A stretch of 64,000 bases of DNA. It comes from Lachnospiraceae bacterium (GTDB lineage Bacteria; Bacillota; Clostridia; Lachnospirales; Lachnospiraceae). Position numbers and translations under genes: made by a program. The stretch covers positions 27,072-91,071 of the forward strand of contig JAFQCK010000046.1 of assembly GCA_017416465.1 (NCBI GenBank). Reading direction: 5' to 3'. The notes below the pieces were generated by a model that saw only the letters and a program-made list of their open reading frames with translations, did no database searches and was not told the DNA's origin. This document shows, piece by piece, positions 17,161 to 26,442 of the stretch; within the stretch, counting starts at the first letter, position 1, and the number at the start of each line of letters is the position of its first letter.

Positions 17161-17808
17161 ATGTTGGAATTTATTAATGTTACAGGAAAAAGTAAAAAAT
17201 TCAATCTTAATAATGTTTCTTTTTCTGCCAAAGAAGGCTTTATAACCGGAATTATCGGACCTAATGGTGCCGGAAAAACCACTCTTTTAAATTATGTTTT
17301 AAAGGATAAAAAGAATTATGACGGCTCTATTTTATATGATGGTAAGGATATTACGAACAATCATAATGAATTTAGAGATATTCTTGGGTATGTTTCTGAT
17401 GAAAAGCGTTTTTTTAACGAATATACAATATCAGAAAATGTAAGTCTGCTATCTCCATTTTATACAGTATGGGACAATGATTTATTTATAAATCTTATGA
17501 AAGAAATGAACTTAAGTACAGCAAAAAAAATCAAAAATTTGTCTCGTGGCGAATACATTCGTTTTCAAATGGCTTTCGCTATGGCACATCACTCAAAGCT
17601 TTATCTTCTTGATGAAGCAACCAGTGGCATGGACCCTGTTTTTCGTAAGGATTTCTTCAAGCTTCTTCACAACCTTATCGCTACTGAAGATGTTACGATA
17701 ATTATGACTACCCATATTGAAGATGAAATCAATCGCCATATGGATTACTGCGGATGTATGGAAAATGGTGAACTAAAATATTTTAAGGAGGTTTTAGCTG
17801 ATGAATAA
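17161..17808 (+). CDS. ABC transporter ATP-binding protein (third unit)
   Basis: 215 residues, shorter than the other two because the C-terminal extension is missing. Walker A GIIGPNGAGKTTL, signature LSRGEYIRF, Walker B LYLLDEATSGMDP and H-loop MTTHIED are present. GGAGG is upstream. Its stop overlaps the start of the following membrane gene by 8 bases, so the pair is translationally coupled. Confidence 0.92.
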   Translation: MLEFINVTGKSKKFNLNNVSFSAKEGFITGIIGPNGAGKTTLLNYVLKDKKNYDGSILYDGKDITNNHNEFRDILGYVSDEKRFFNEYTISENVSLLSPFYTVWDNDLFINLMKEMNLSTAKKIKNLSRGEYIRFQMAFAMAHHSKLYLLDEATSGMDPVFRKDFFKLLHNLIATEDVTIIMTTHIEDEINRHMDYCGCMENGELKYFKEVLADE

Positions 17809-18301
17809 TAACACAGAAACTATTTTAAATGAATTTGATAAAAGAATAAAACAATTAAATAGTTATTCAATTATAATGTCTAACTTATTAAAATATATAT
17901 CTCTCATTATCGGTTGTTTTCTTATAATTATTCCTGCTACCGAAATAGATTTAACAATTTTTTTAGTTAATTCATTTCTATTGGAAATGGGATTACATTC
18001 TCATATATATTGTTTTCTATATACACCAGAAGACGGAATAATGAAACCTATATATAAAGTACTAAGTAATACACCGATTGATAAAAAAGTCTATTTCAAA
18101 ATAAGATTTAAACAATATCTGAAATATTGTTCGAAAGTCTTTTTAATCTGTACTTTCATTCAAGCCTTAGGATTTTTTATGAATAAAGATTATTCATTTG
18201 ATGCAGTTCTTTTATCAATCTTATATATTATAGTTCTGTTTGCATTATCTGTTATTGAAGGTATATGCACAATAAAGCTTTCAATTTCAAGCAATAAATA
18301 A
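17801..18301 (+). CDS. membrane subunit of the third ABC unit (inferred)
   Basis: 166 residues with four to five hydrophobic helices and the loop VLSNTPIDKKVYFKIRFKQYLKYCSK, again the P-x-D/S-K-x2-Y/F turn seen in the other two permeases. GGAGG 9 bases before the ATG lies within the ATPase gene. Probably a minimal ABC-2-type membrane subunit working with the preceding ATPase. Confidence 0.7.
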   Translation: MNNNTETILNEFDKRIKQLNSYSIIMSNLLKYISLIIGCFLIIIPATEIDLTIFLVNSFLLEMGLHSHIYCFLYTPEDGIMKPIYKVLSNTPIDKKVYFKIRFKQYLKYCSKVFLICTFIQALGFFMNKDYSFDAVLLSILYIIVLFALSVIEGICTIKLSISSNK

Positions 18302-18375
18302 TCACTGTTGTTATTAATTTGCTAATTGATTAACTCAATTATTTTTAAAAATAAAGTATCTCACTAATTATAAAA

Positions 18376-18436
18376 ATGCTCCCTTTTAGGTAGACAAGCG
18401 ACATAACCAAATCACTTACTACTTATAAAGGAGCAT
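18376..18436. terminator. long imperfect hairpin between convergent genes
   Basis: ATGCTCC (18376-18382) pairs with GGAGCAT (18430-18436), and pairing extends inward through TTTTAGGTAG / CTACTTATAAA with mismatches; TCTCTTTCTT follows on the plus strand. It lies between the rightward ABC genes and the leftward TPM gene and probably ends both. Confidence 0.6.
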
Positions 18437-18479
18437 CTCTTTCTTAAAAGAATAACCTCATTTTCCTATCAATTATATA

Positions 18480-19250
18480 CTAAAAACTGTGACCGCCGCC
18501 ACCGCCGGAACTTCCGCCGCCGCCACCGCCACCTCCGCCGCCGCTACTGCTTTCCTGCGGAGAATAAACTCTGGTCTGATGCGAAAATTCAACAGCTAAA
18601 TTACTAACCTGCAAACTATGATTCATATATTGAAGCAATTTTTCATCACTAGGTTTATTTGCTTTTGAAACTGCCATAACTATAAAATAATTAATTATTA
18701 AAGCAAGTAATGTTGCAATAAGGAAATTACTTATGTACTTCATTGGTTGGGCAATTTTTCTTCCCTCTAATAATGCTAACATCTGTGAAAATGCTTTTTC
18801 GCAACATTCGTAGTATTCTTTATCAGATGCATATTCATACACATTATCAGTAATTATCTCTGCATAACTCTTGGTAATGGTTTTATATATCTCACCATCA
18901 CTGAAAATATAGAGATAACGATTGTCCATATCGATAACAAATACAACACCACTTGAAGTACCGAATTTTTCTCTGTAAAACTTCTTTGCAAGACTTTCAG
19001 TTGAATATTCCGGATTTTCATCAACTGTCTTTAATGCGACACCACCATATTTTGTAATATCTTTCATTATCTCTAAGAGTTTTTCCTCTTGATAATTCAT
19101 TAGAAGTTCTGCATCATCTTCAATGTAAACATCATAACCATTATCTTCATTAGTAAATAAAGGTTCTGCATTAATATTTACTGAAAAACCACTTACTAAA
19201 AATGTAATTAAAAGAAACAAAACTATATTTTTAAATCTTTTAGTACGCAC
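18480..19250 (-). CDS. TPM-domain membrane protein with Gly-rich tail (copy 2)
   Basis: 256 residues. Signal or anchor helix (IVLFLLITFLVSGFSVNINA), TPM domain (YDVYIEDDAELLMNYQEEKLLEIMKDITKYGG...SGVVFVIDMDNRYLYIFSDGE), a second helix near 180-200 and a tail of glycine runs ending GGGGHSF. Paralogue of 9706-10515. GTG at 19250 is chosen: GGAGG is 8 bases upstream and the overlap with the zinc-ribbon gene is again 11 bases. The tail's G+C-rich codons differ sharply from the AT-rich body, as expected for glycine runs. Confidence 0.88.
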   Translation of the reverse strand: MRTKRFKNIVLFLLITFLVSGFSVNINAEPLFTNEDNGYDVYIEDDAELLMNYQEEKLLEIMKDITKYGGVALKTVDENPEYSTESLAKKFYREKFGTSSGVVFVIDMDNRYLYIFSDGEIYKTITKSYAEIITDNVYEYASDKEYYECCEKAFSQMLALLEGRKIAQPMKYISNFLIATLLALIINYFIVMAVSKANKPSDEKLLQYMNHSLQVSNLAVEFSHQTRVYSPQESSSGGGGGGGGGGSSGGGGGHSF

Positions 19251-20796
19251 CGTCATCACCTCCCATTTTATCAAACTGAGGCAATCTTCTCATAGCAATT
19301 CTGTTATAATACCTAATAATATCTATAAATATAATAATTGCTGTTAAAATTACTCCGATAGTTCCACCATAATACCACATATCTGCCACAGGGTTTACAA
19401 ACATTATAAATCCTGTTACTGCTGTAACAATCGCAGATATATATAAAACTGCTCCACTCTTTTTTAACTGTAATTTCTTATATTTACCTTTAATTAATCC
19501 AATAACTATACATATTATAGCCAACATAATTCCTACAAACATAAGTGGTGATGCCATTAAAAAAACTCCTCCAAATATCAGGCCAAACACGCTTAATATC
19601 AAAATTGTTGCTGTCTTTCCCATACTATATGTTATTTTCACTTTTTTAGCACCATTATCTTTTCTACCACTATTAATTCCCTTATCATTTACATTATGCT
19701 CCTTATCATAAATCATACCCAATTCAGTATTATAAATTATCAAAGTCATAAGTAATAACAATATACTTATTGACAATACCAAGCCGGGTTTCATTGTCAT
19801 AAATATATTAAGCAATCCAAAAATAGGAAGCATTAAAAGTAATGAGCCAAAGATATATCTCTTAATATCAACCGGCATATCGGCTACCACTTTTCCTGTC
19901 TGACCATTAATGGCAGCATAAGCAATTCTATCATTCTTTTTATATGATAAAAACCATACAGGAAACATTGCTCTGTCAACTTTTTTAGCATATGGTGTAG
20001 GAAGACTATTACCGGCACCACTCAAATTCGAATCCATCTCATATTTTCTGAGAGGTCTTTGGTTACGAATTTTTTTACCATTAACTTTTTTCATAAACTT
20101 CCTTGAATCTTCTTCATATAGGTGTTCTGACACATTAGCACTTTCTGCATAAAAGCCACTAAGCATTGATGGTGTAAATTCTTTTTTATCTTTCATATCA
20201 TAAGGTGCTAAAGCTCCACTTATTTCATCATAAAAATTCTTAGATGCATCATAAGTATTTACCTGAAGACTTGAATTCATATCACCCGTAACTTTATAAT
20301 GGTCTGTGATAATATAATCACCTCTTCTATGTGACCTTTTTGCCTTCAGACTCATCGGTCCATCCTGAACCATATCATATACCCAAAAAGGCATATAAAT
20401 TCCTCTAAAACCATCTATATTCTTAGAATCTCTCAATTCTCTTGGGGTAAAAAAAGCTTTTCTCATTTTCCTTCTGTAAGCTTTTTTACAATCTTCCTTC
20501 GTCTTTTTAAATGGTATTATGTAATTTGGACAATTTTCATTAATAATTCTTTCAGTTAATATCGATGAAGCTCCACAATAGCTGCAAAAAGCTGCTGCTT
20601 CATTATCAGTTGTAAAGATTTCCCCACCACACTGTGTACAACTGAATTTTGTCACTTCAAATCTATCATTTTCCACTGCATCATATTCTTTAGTTACAGA
20701 ATACGGGTCAAAATGCTCATTACAATACATACATGATAAATCTTGCGTGGAAATATCAAATCTTAAATTTCCACCACAACCGGGACACTGATACAT
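19240..20796 (-). CDS. zinc-ribbon membrane protein (TPM partner, copy 2)
   Basis: 518 residues with the same order as 10505-12073: two CxxC...CxxC ribbons (CPGCGG...CMYC; CTQCGGE...CSYC), FRGIYMPFWVYDM, MFPVWFLSYKKNDRIAYAAINGQTGKV, then membrane helices, ending MRRLPQFDKMGGDDGAY, nearly identical at the end to copy 1. The ATG at 20796 has AGGAG 8 bases upstream; the ATG at 20802 is too close. Function unknown; coupled with the TPM gene. Confidence 0.83.
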   Translation of the reverse strand: MYQCPGCGGNLRFDISTQDLSCMYCNEHFDPYSVTKEYDAVENDRFEVTKFSCTQCGGEIFTTDNEAAAFCSYCGASSILTERIINENCPNYIIPFKKTKEDCKKAYRRKMRKAFFTPRELRDSKNIDGFRGIYMPFWVYDMVQDGPMSLKAKRSHRRGDYIITDHYKVTGDMNSSLQVNTYDASKNFYDEISGALAPYDMKDKKEFTPSMLSGFYAESANVSEHLYEEDSRKFMKKVNGKKIRNQRPLRKYEMDSNLSGAGNSLPTPYAKKVDRAMFPVWFLSYKKNDRIAYAAINGQTGKVVADMPVDIKRYIFGSLLLMLPIFGLLNIFMTMKPGLVLSISILLLLMTLIIYNTELGMIYDKEHNVNDKGINSGRKDNGAKKVKITYSMGKTATILILSVFGLIFGGVFLMASPLMFVGIMLAIICIVIGLIKGKYKKLQLKKSGAVLYISAIVTAVTGFIMFVNPVADMWYYGGTIGVILTAIIIFIDIIRYYNRIAMRRLPQFDKMGGDDGAY

Positions 20797-20969
20797 TTTC
20801 ATCTCTCCTTATATTTTTCTAATATGATTTAATCAAAAATTAAGCTGATAGCTTAGTATATATTAAAATAAATTAATTTGTCAATTAATCACAAAAATAT
20901 AGTTCATTTTTCTATCTTTATTTCAAATATACAATCCTTGAATTTATCAAATAAAGGAGTATAATTATT

Positions 20970-21041
20970 ATGTCCGGTTTTATGGATATATATCTTTATA
21001 CAACCAAGCGAGGTATTACTTATGAATTCAATATTGTATAG
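20970..21041 (+). CDS. 23-codon leader ORF overlapping the EAL gene
   Basis: AAAGGAG precedes an ATG at 20970 that opens a 23-residue frame (MSGFMDIYLYTTKRGITYEF...) ending with TAG 20 bases inside the EAL gene in another frame. It could be a leader peptide that couples or modulates translation. An old N-terminus separated by a frameshift is the alternative. Confidence 0.4.
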   Translation: MSGFMDIYLYTTKRGITYEFNIV

Positions 21042-22698
21042 TGAAAATTTGCGAAAATTTAGTAGTGTATTTAAACAAAACGTTGATTCAACGCTTGAAT
21101 GTTTTGACAAAATTAATGACAATATTCATTTGCTTACAGATGATTTACATATAGGACGTTTTGATATACGAATTGATGCTCCGGCAAGTTTATATGATTC
21201 TGAAGGTTATCTAATTGATTACCCTATTTATTGCGGTCAAAATGGCTATGGAGCACCACCACTCCAATTTCCATACGAAACCTACGAACATGGACATATT
21301 TTAATACGTATATTTCCTGAAATTGGATATAAATGGAGTGAACACGAAATAGAAGAACTTGACACTTTAGCACGTAATGTATTTTTTATATGTGGACGCG
21401 CAAGATTAATAGAGTTACTCAAGAAAATAAGAATAACTGACAATATGACAGGAATTCCTAATCTACAGGGCTTTTATGAATTCGTTGACGAATTAAAAAC
21501 AAATGATAAGCTTACATTCTATCATGCTGTTTGTGTTAATATTAAGAATTTTAGCTTTATCAACAGAACAATTGCAACAAAACGCAGTAATGAAACCTTA
21601 CGTGAATACGCAAGATATGTACAACAACATCTACATGAAGGTGAAATCTTTGCACGTACAGCAGGCGATAACTTTATTGGCTTAATTTTAAATGAAAATA
21701 TTGATGCTTTTTTAGAATTTATTTCCAAGATAAATATACACGCAGATACTGATGCCAAATTTATTCAAATCAGTTCGCGTGCCGGTATCTACGATATCCA
21801 GGTTGGTGATACCATAAGTGATATTCGAGGATATGTAGAAGCTGCACTTAATATGGCAAGACAACAAAATGAAGATGCAGTTTTCTTTGAACATTCCATT
21901 ATGGAACGAATGCTTAAGGACAAAGAAATATCAGCAATTTTTCCTATGGCACTCAAAAAAGGTCAATTTGAAGTATACTATCAGCCAAAGGTCAATATTA
22001 ATAATCAAACATTAATCGGTGGTGAGGCACTTGTTCGTTGGATAAGAAATAATAAAGTAGTTGTGCCTATGGAGTTTATTCCTGTGCTTGAAAGAGAAGG
22101 CTCAATTTGCTCATTAGATTTTTTTGTACTAGAAAAAGTATGCCAGACCATCAAATCATGGAAAGATCGTGGTATTAAGCCTGTAAGAATTTCTACTAAT
22201 TTTTCTAAAATCAACTTAAAGAATCCATTCTTAGCAGATAAGATACTATCAATAATAGAAAATTATAATGTTGAGCCGGAATATATTGAGATTGAGTTAA
22301 CCGAAATGTCAGGTTATGAGAATTATGAAAATCTTACAAAATTCATTAAAGAAATGAGAAATAGAGGTGTGCATACTTCTATTGACGATTTTGGAACAGG
22401 TTATTCATCATTAAATTTATTGACAGATTTAGATGTTGATACAGTAAAATTAGACAAATCGTACTCTATTAGATTTGATAACCATGATGAAAAAACAAAA
22501 ATATTAATACGAAATATAGTTAATATGGTTCATGATTTGGGCTACAAAGTAATTGTAGAAGGTGTAGAGACTTCCGAACAGGTTGGTTTCTTAAGAGAGA
22601 TAGGGTGTACAACTGTACAAGGTTTTCTATTTGACAGACCATTAACACTTGAAGAATTTGAACAGCGTCTCGAAAAAGATTATAAATATAATAATTAA
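21022..22698 (+). CDS. cyclic di-GMP phosphodiesterase (degenerate GGDEF plus EAL)
   Basis: 558 residues, no membrane segment. Residues 145-290 form a GGDEF-like domain whose signature is RTAGDNF, so cyclase activity is lost. Residues 305-550 form an EAL domain with the catalytic set in place: GGEALVRW, STNFS, EIELTEMS, IDDFGTGYSSL, DTVKLDKSY, VIVEGVET and TTVQGFLFDRP. It should therefore hydrolyse c-di-GMP; the degenerate GGDEF may bind GTP as a regulator. The N-terminal ~130 residues resemble no domain I recognise. GAGG lies 8 bases before the ATG. A GGDEF cyclase gene follows 19 bases on. Confidence 0.93.
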   Translation: MNSILYSENLRKFSSVFKQNVDSTLECFDKINDNIHLLTDDLHIGRFDIRIDAPASLYDSEGYLIDYPIYCGQNGYGAPPLQFPYETYEHGHILIRIFPEIGYKWSEHEIEELDTLARNVFFICGRARLIELLKKIRITDNMTGIPNLQGFYEFVDELKTNDKLTFYHAVCVNIKNFSFINRTIATKRSNETLREYARYVQQHLHEGEIFARTAGDNFIGLILNENIDAFLEFISKINIHADTDAKFIQISSRAGIYDIQVGDTISDIRGYVEAALNMARQQNEDAVFFEHSIMERMLKDKEISAIFPMALKKGQFEVYYQPKVNINNQTLIGGEALVRWIRNNKVVVPMEFIPVLEREGSICSLDFFVLEKVCQTIKSWKDRGIKPVRISTNFSKINLKNPFLADKILSIIENYNVEPEYIEIELTEMSGYENYENLTKFIKEMRNRGVHTSIDDFGTGYSSLNLLTDLDVDTVKLDKSYSIRFDNHDEKTKILIRNIVNMVHDLGYKVIVEGVETSEQVGFLREIGCTTVQGFLFDRPLTLEEFEQRLEKDYKYNN

Positions 22699-22717
22699 GG
22701 AGATTTTATAATTAATT

Positions 22718-24439
22718 ATGAAAAAATATTTTGAACAACTTGCAAATAATAAATATATAAAATCATTTTTAATGTTTTATGTTTTATTTAGCGTATTTAT
22801 CGTTCTTTATCTTGCTGACAGACTGATTTGTAAGGACCTTGAAAATGTGTCAAAAAAAGTATTATTAGACGATAATTGGAACATAGTAATAAATGGTGAG
22901 CAATATGATAATGTAGATTTATCATCTTTTCGATTTGATGCGGTTAATAAAGGCGATTATATTATTATGACTCGCACACTTCCTAATGATTGGGCATTTA
23001 ATAAAACCGCTATGTGTCTGCATATACGCCAGACAACTGTAGATATTTTTGTTGATGATAAAATTATATATCAGTATGGACACGAAAGATATTCAATTGA
23101 TAAAACTGTTGGAAGCGGTATACAATTAATTAATTTCTCGAACGAATATCAGGGAAAAAACATTAAGATTGTACTTCACGTTACTGAGAATCGTGCATTT
23201 TCAAAATTTGATTCCATCTGGCTTAGTGAATGGAATAATTCATATAAATTTATATTAACAGAAAACAGACTTCCATTACTTTTGGGTTGTTTTTTAATTG
23301 TATTTGGTGTTGCTGTAATTTTTATTATTATATTTGGTGTGTCTTTCTCCCGAAAATATATAAGCGTACTTTGTCTTTCAGCCTTCTCGATTTGTATGGG
23401 ACTATGGACTTTATGCTATCATAATGTAACAATTATTTTTTCTATTCCATTATATTCAGTTTCACTAATGGAATATATGGCATTGCTTTTATCTCCAATT
23501 CCAATAATTGGATATATGCATGGCTATGTCAAACAATTACATAAGCGTAGCTTGACTACTTTTTATTATGCATTATTTATAGTTCAATTTGTATTAACCG
23601 TTATTACTATAATCTTACATACAAATGATATAGTTCACTGCGCTGCAATGCTGATTTATTTTCAACTTCTTTTTACTTTACATGCAATATTCTTCACTTA
23701 TATTCTTCATCAGAATTTGAAGCATTCAATAAAGAAAAATAAGTTGTATTCCTTTGGCCTCCTTATTATATTAGGGTCAATAGTTTATGAATTACTATAT
23801 TATTCGTTCAACCGATATCTTGGATATAATATTTTCAATCTCAAAGGGATATCTTCACTAGGTATTATTATATTTGTCGGAATTCTTATTTTGGATTTAT
23901 ATTATGATATTACAAGTAAAATGATGGAAGAACATGAAAAGGCACTTTTAATTAAACGTGCTTATACGGATGATTTAACTCAGATTAATAATCGTGGATA
24001 TTGTACAGAATACATGAACAATTTACAAGCAGACGAATATAGTGCATACACTATAATTACCTTTGACTTAAACGGCTTAAAACAAGCCAATGATACTTTC
24101 GGACATTCCAGAGGCGATTTATTAATCCAAACTGCTGCCAAAGTTATTTCTGATGCTTTTTCCAACTCAGGCATTGTTGGAAGAATGGGTGGTGATGAAT
24201 TCATTAGTATTTTGAAAATTAATGATAAAAATCAGATTGAAGCTTTAATTAACTCATTTAATAAACTTATTGAAGTTACTAATAGTGAAAATTCTGAATT
24301 AAATTTATCTATTTCTTATGGTTACGCAACTAGTGATGAGGTTACTGAAAGAAATATTGAAAAGGTATATCAGTTGGCAGATGATAGGATGTATGAGTGT
24401 AAGAAGGGGATGAAAAAATGTATAAAACAGACAAATTAG
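22718..24439 (+). CDS. membrane diguanylate cyclase (7TM-type sensor, GGDEF)
   Basis: 573 residues. One N-terminal helix (20-40), an extracytoplasmic beta-rich domain (about 45-180) resembling 7TMR-DISM sensory modules, seven helices (about 190-400), then a GGDEF domain with DDLTQINNRGY, FDLNGLKQANDTFGHSRGD and GRMGGDEF. The catalytic signature is intact. The RxxD inhibitory site five residues before GGDEF is absent, so classical product inhibition is not expected. Paired with the upstream EAL gene, which would degrade its product. AAGGAG lies 15 bases upstream of the ATG, a long spacing. Confidence 0.9.
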   Translation: MKKYFEQLANNKYIKSFLMFYVLFSVFIVLYLADRLICKDLENVSKKVLLDDNWNIVINGEQYDNVDLSSFRFDAVNKGDYIIMTRTLPNDWAFNKTAMCLHIRQTTVDIFVDDKIIYQYGHERYSIDKTVGSGIQLINFSNEYQGKNIKIVLHVTENRAFSKFDSIWLSEWNNSYKFILTENRLPLLLGCFLIVFGVAVIFIIIFGVSFSRKYISVLCLSAFSICMGLWTLCYHNVTIIFSIPLYSVSLMEYMALLLSPIPIIGYMHGYVKQLHKRSLTTFYYALFIVQFVLTVITIILHTNDIVHCAAMLIYFQLLFTLHAIFFTYILHQNLKHSIKKNKLYSFGLLIILGSIVYELLYYSFNRYLGYNIFNLKGISSLGIIIFVGILILDLYYDITSKMMEEHEKALLIKRAYTDDLTQINNRGYCTEYMNNLQADEYSAYTIITFDLNGLKQANDTFGHSRGDLLIQTAAKVISDAFSNSGIVGRMGGDEFISILKINDKNQIEALINSFNKLIEVTNSENSELNLSISYGYATSDEVTERNIEKVYQLADDRMYECKKGMKKCIKQTN

Positions 24440-24782
24440 AAGAATATATATTTGATGTATATTTGAAAAATAAATTGACTGCAACTGTAAAAATTTCTTC
24501 TGACAGAAAATCTGTTTACTATAAATGATTTTCTGATGAAGTTGGCGTATCATCTTTTTTATTTGAAAATCCTACAATTGAGCAAATGTTTGATTTTTTA
24601 GAAAGCCTTTGTATGAATAAAAAAAGAAATCAGCATAATGAATATCTTACTGATTTAGGACTTGAAGAATATAATCCGTACGAAATCGTCAAGCACACGC
24701 ATGGTGTAATGTGGGCAGATTTTTGTAGCTAAAATTTCCCGGAGAAAATATTAATTGGAATGATGTAAAGGTTCGAGGCTGA
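24418..24782 (+). pseudogene. decayed conserved gene (one stop, one frameshift)
   Basis: An ATG at 24418, overlapping the cyclase end by 22 bases, opens MYKTDKLEEYIFDVYLKN...DRKSVYYK, then a TGA. The same frame continues FSDEVGVSSFLFENPTIEQMF and EYNPYEIVKHTHGVMWADFC. A one-base loss near 24729 then shifts the frame; reading on gives LKFPGENINWNDVKVRG and a stop at 24782. The tail resembles small clostridial proteins of unknown function that sit next to DUF3990 and DUF3791 genes. Two independent lesions make a pseudogene more likely than a sequencing error. Confidence 0.65.
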
Positions 24783-24802
24783 ATAAGAGTCTTCTGTAGC
24801 AA

Positions 24803-24845
24803 AAAAATTGGTGTTAATCTTATAAAAATTTTACACCAATTTTTT
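24803..24845. terminator. bidirectional terminator between two pseudogenes
   Basis: AAAAATTGGTGT (24803-24814) pairs with ACACCAATTTTT (to 24845) around an 18-base loop; A and T tracts flank both sides. It would end transcripts from both converging remnants. Confidence 0.82.
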
Positions 24846-25416
24846 GTGTGATTTTTTAATAATTCATATACTTTTCTTGTTTCTGTCATATTTTCATTAT
24901 TGAATATTTTTCTTATTTCTTCTTTTTCAGAGCCATGAAGTCTTATACTTTTAATAAATTTTATATGTTCTATTACTGATTGATTTTTTATTACTAATTG
25001 CCATGTGTAATCAATTTTATTTATTATTCCTATAGCTTGTTTTACACTAATTTTCTCATTAAAAAAAATAGTCTACAATATCTATAAGTTTATCATCAAC
25101 CGTTGGACCAATTATTATATCATATTTTTCTTCATCAAACATATTAGATAAATTACTTACTTCACCAATATTGCCTCTTATATTATTTGCCACGTAATAA
25201 AGCCACTCTTCATCTACGTTTAATTGCTTTACCTTAAAATCTTCAATATTAATTTCATAAATATTTACTATTGCTTCGTTTCTTTTACATGCCCACCTCT
25301 TCGCAATTTCAATATCTTCAGAAGTATAAAAGCCTATTCCAAAATCGATATTAACTCTACTTCTAGAGATTATCTGGAACAAGAACTTCTGTAGCACTAT
25401 CATGATATATTAACAT
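24846..25416 (-). pseudogene. DUF3990 family gene broken by two frameshifts
   Basis: An ATG at 25416 with GAGGAG upstream reads MLIYHDSATEVLVPDNL and then stops; loss of two bases in a CT repeat near 25370 shifts the frame to SRSRVNIDFGIGFYTSEDIEIAKRWACKRNEAIVNIYEINI...DIIIGPTVDDKLIDIVDYFF. A run of eight T at 25061-25068 (seven would stay in frame) stops it again; the other frame continues NEKISVKQAIGIINKIDYTW and KSIRLHGSEKEEIRKIF to about 24850. Together these cover a complete DUF3990 protein (ADP-ribosyltransferase-like fold, often in toxin-type pairs). Its start lies next to the distal end of the CRISPR array. Confidence 0.75.
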
Positions 25417-25481
25417 TATGTTTTTCAACTCCTCACAATTATTCTAAAACATTTTCAAACGCCATATAATTGCCAACTCCG

Positions 25482-26442
25482 TTTTTACTTCCATTCAAAA
25501 TAACATACTTCTAAAACCACTCTTTAGCTTCATCTGCTGTAATCCAGGTTTTACTTCCATTCAAAATAACATACTTCTAAAACTATTCTAGCAACTTAAC
25601 ATTTCCAACAACAGGTTTTACTTCCATTCAAAATAACATACTTCTAAAACCACAATCAGTCATTAATAATCTCATAAATAGTTTTACTTCCATTCAAAAT
25701 AACATACTTCTAAAACTCTATTCTTATAGTATATGTATCAAACTATGTTTTACTTCCATTCAAAATAACATACTTCTAAAACAGTGGCTTATCTCTTGAA
25801 GTCATTTCAATTGTTTTACTTCCATTCAAAATAACATACTTCTAAAACAACAACAAGTATTATGGTAGATGTTTAGCTGTTTTACTTCCATTCAAAATAA
25901 CATACTTCTAAAACACTTCTAAGCGAAAATCTCCAAGAAACTCAGTTTTACTTCCATTCAAAATAACATACTTCTAAAACACTCACAAAATAAATCTGCA
26001 ATATCATCAAGTTTTACTTCCATTCAAAATAACATACTTCTAAAACATACAAAAGCTATGTATAAAAATGTTATTGGTTTTACTTCCATTCAAAATAACA
26101 TACTTCTAAAACACATAGCAGGTTGATAATCTGCTATGTCGGGTTTTACTTCCATTCAAAATAACATACTTCTAAAACAATTCCCCAGCATTATTTTTCA
26201 ACTGACGAGTTTTACTTCCATTCAAAATAACATACTTCTAAAACCGCCCTGACTTCACAAAAGTTAATAGTTATGTTTTACTTCCATTCAAAATAACATA
26301 CTTCTAAAACTACGATGTGTATTATCATTTGTATCTTCAAGTTTTACTTCCATTCAAAATAACATACTTCTAAAACTCGTTTCTATTTCTTTATTTGTAA
26401 AAATCTGTTTTACTTCCATTCAAAATAACATACTTCTAAAAC
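25482..26442 (-). CRISPR. type II-A CRISPR array, 15 repeats and 14 spacers
   Basis: Fifteen 36-base repeats start at 25482, 25548, 25615, 25681, 25747, 25813, 25879, 25945, 26011, 26077, 26143, 26209, 26275, 26341 and 26407. On the plus strand they begin GTTTTACTTCC and end ACTTCTAAAAC; read leftward, the crRNA sense is GTTTTAGAAGTATGTTATTT... Spacers are 30 bases, except one of 31. All repeats are identical apart from the leftmost (25482), whose first base is T in place of G, as expected for the leader-distal end. Further left, TTCTAAAAC at 25442-25450, one spacer length away, may be a worn terminal repeat. Newest spacer: 26377-26406. Confidence 0.98.

Noticed and set aside
18376-18436. End of an insertion sequence or MITE
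   Set aside because: No partner terminal repeat or target duplication found; a terminator between convergent genes is sufficient.
20904-21122. Leftward 72-codon frame opposite the start of the EAL gene
   Set aside because: No ribosome site, odd composition, and it overlaps a well-supported gene; a shadow frame.
24689-24889. Leftward 66-codon frame as a separate gene
   Set aside because: Its front is the C-terminal end of the broken DUF3990 gene and its rest is antisense to another pseudogene, reading through a terminator.
25518-26406. Spacers matching genes within this window (self-targeting)
   Set aside because: No convincing match was noticed by eye; a full search was not possible, so this is only absence of evidence.
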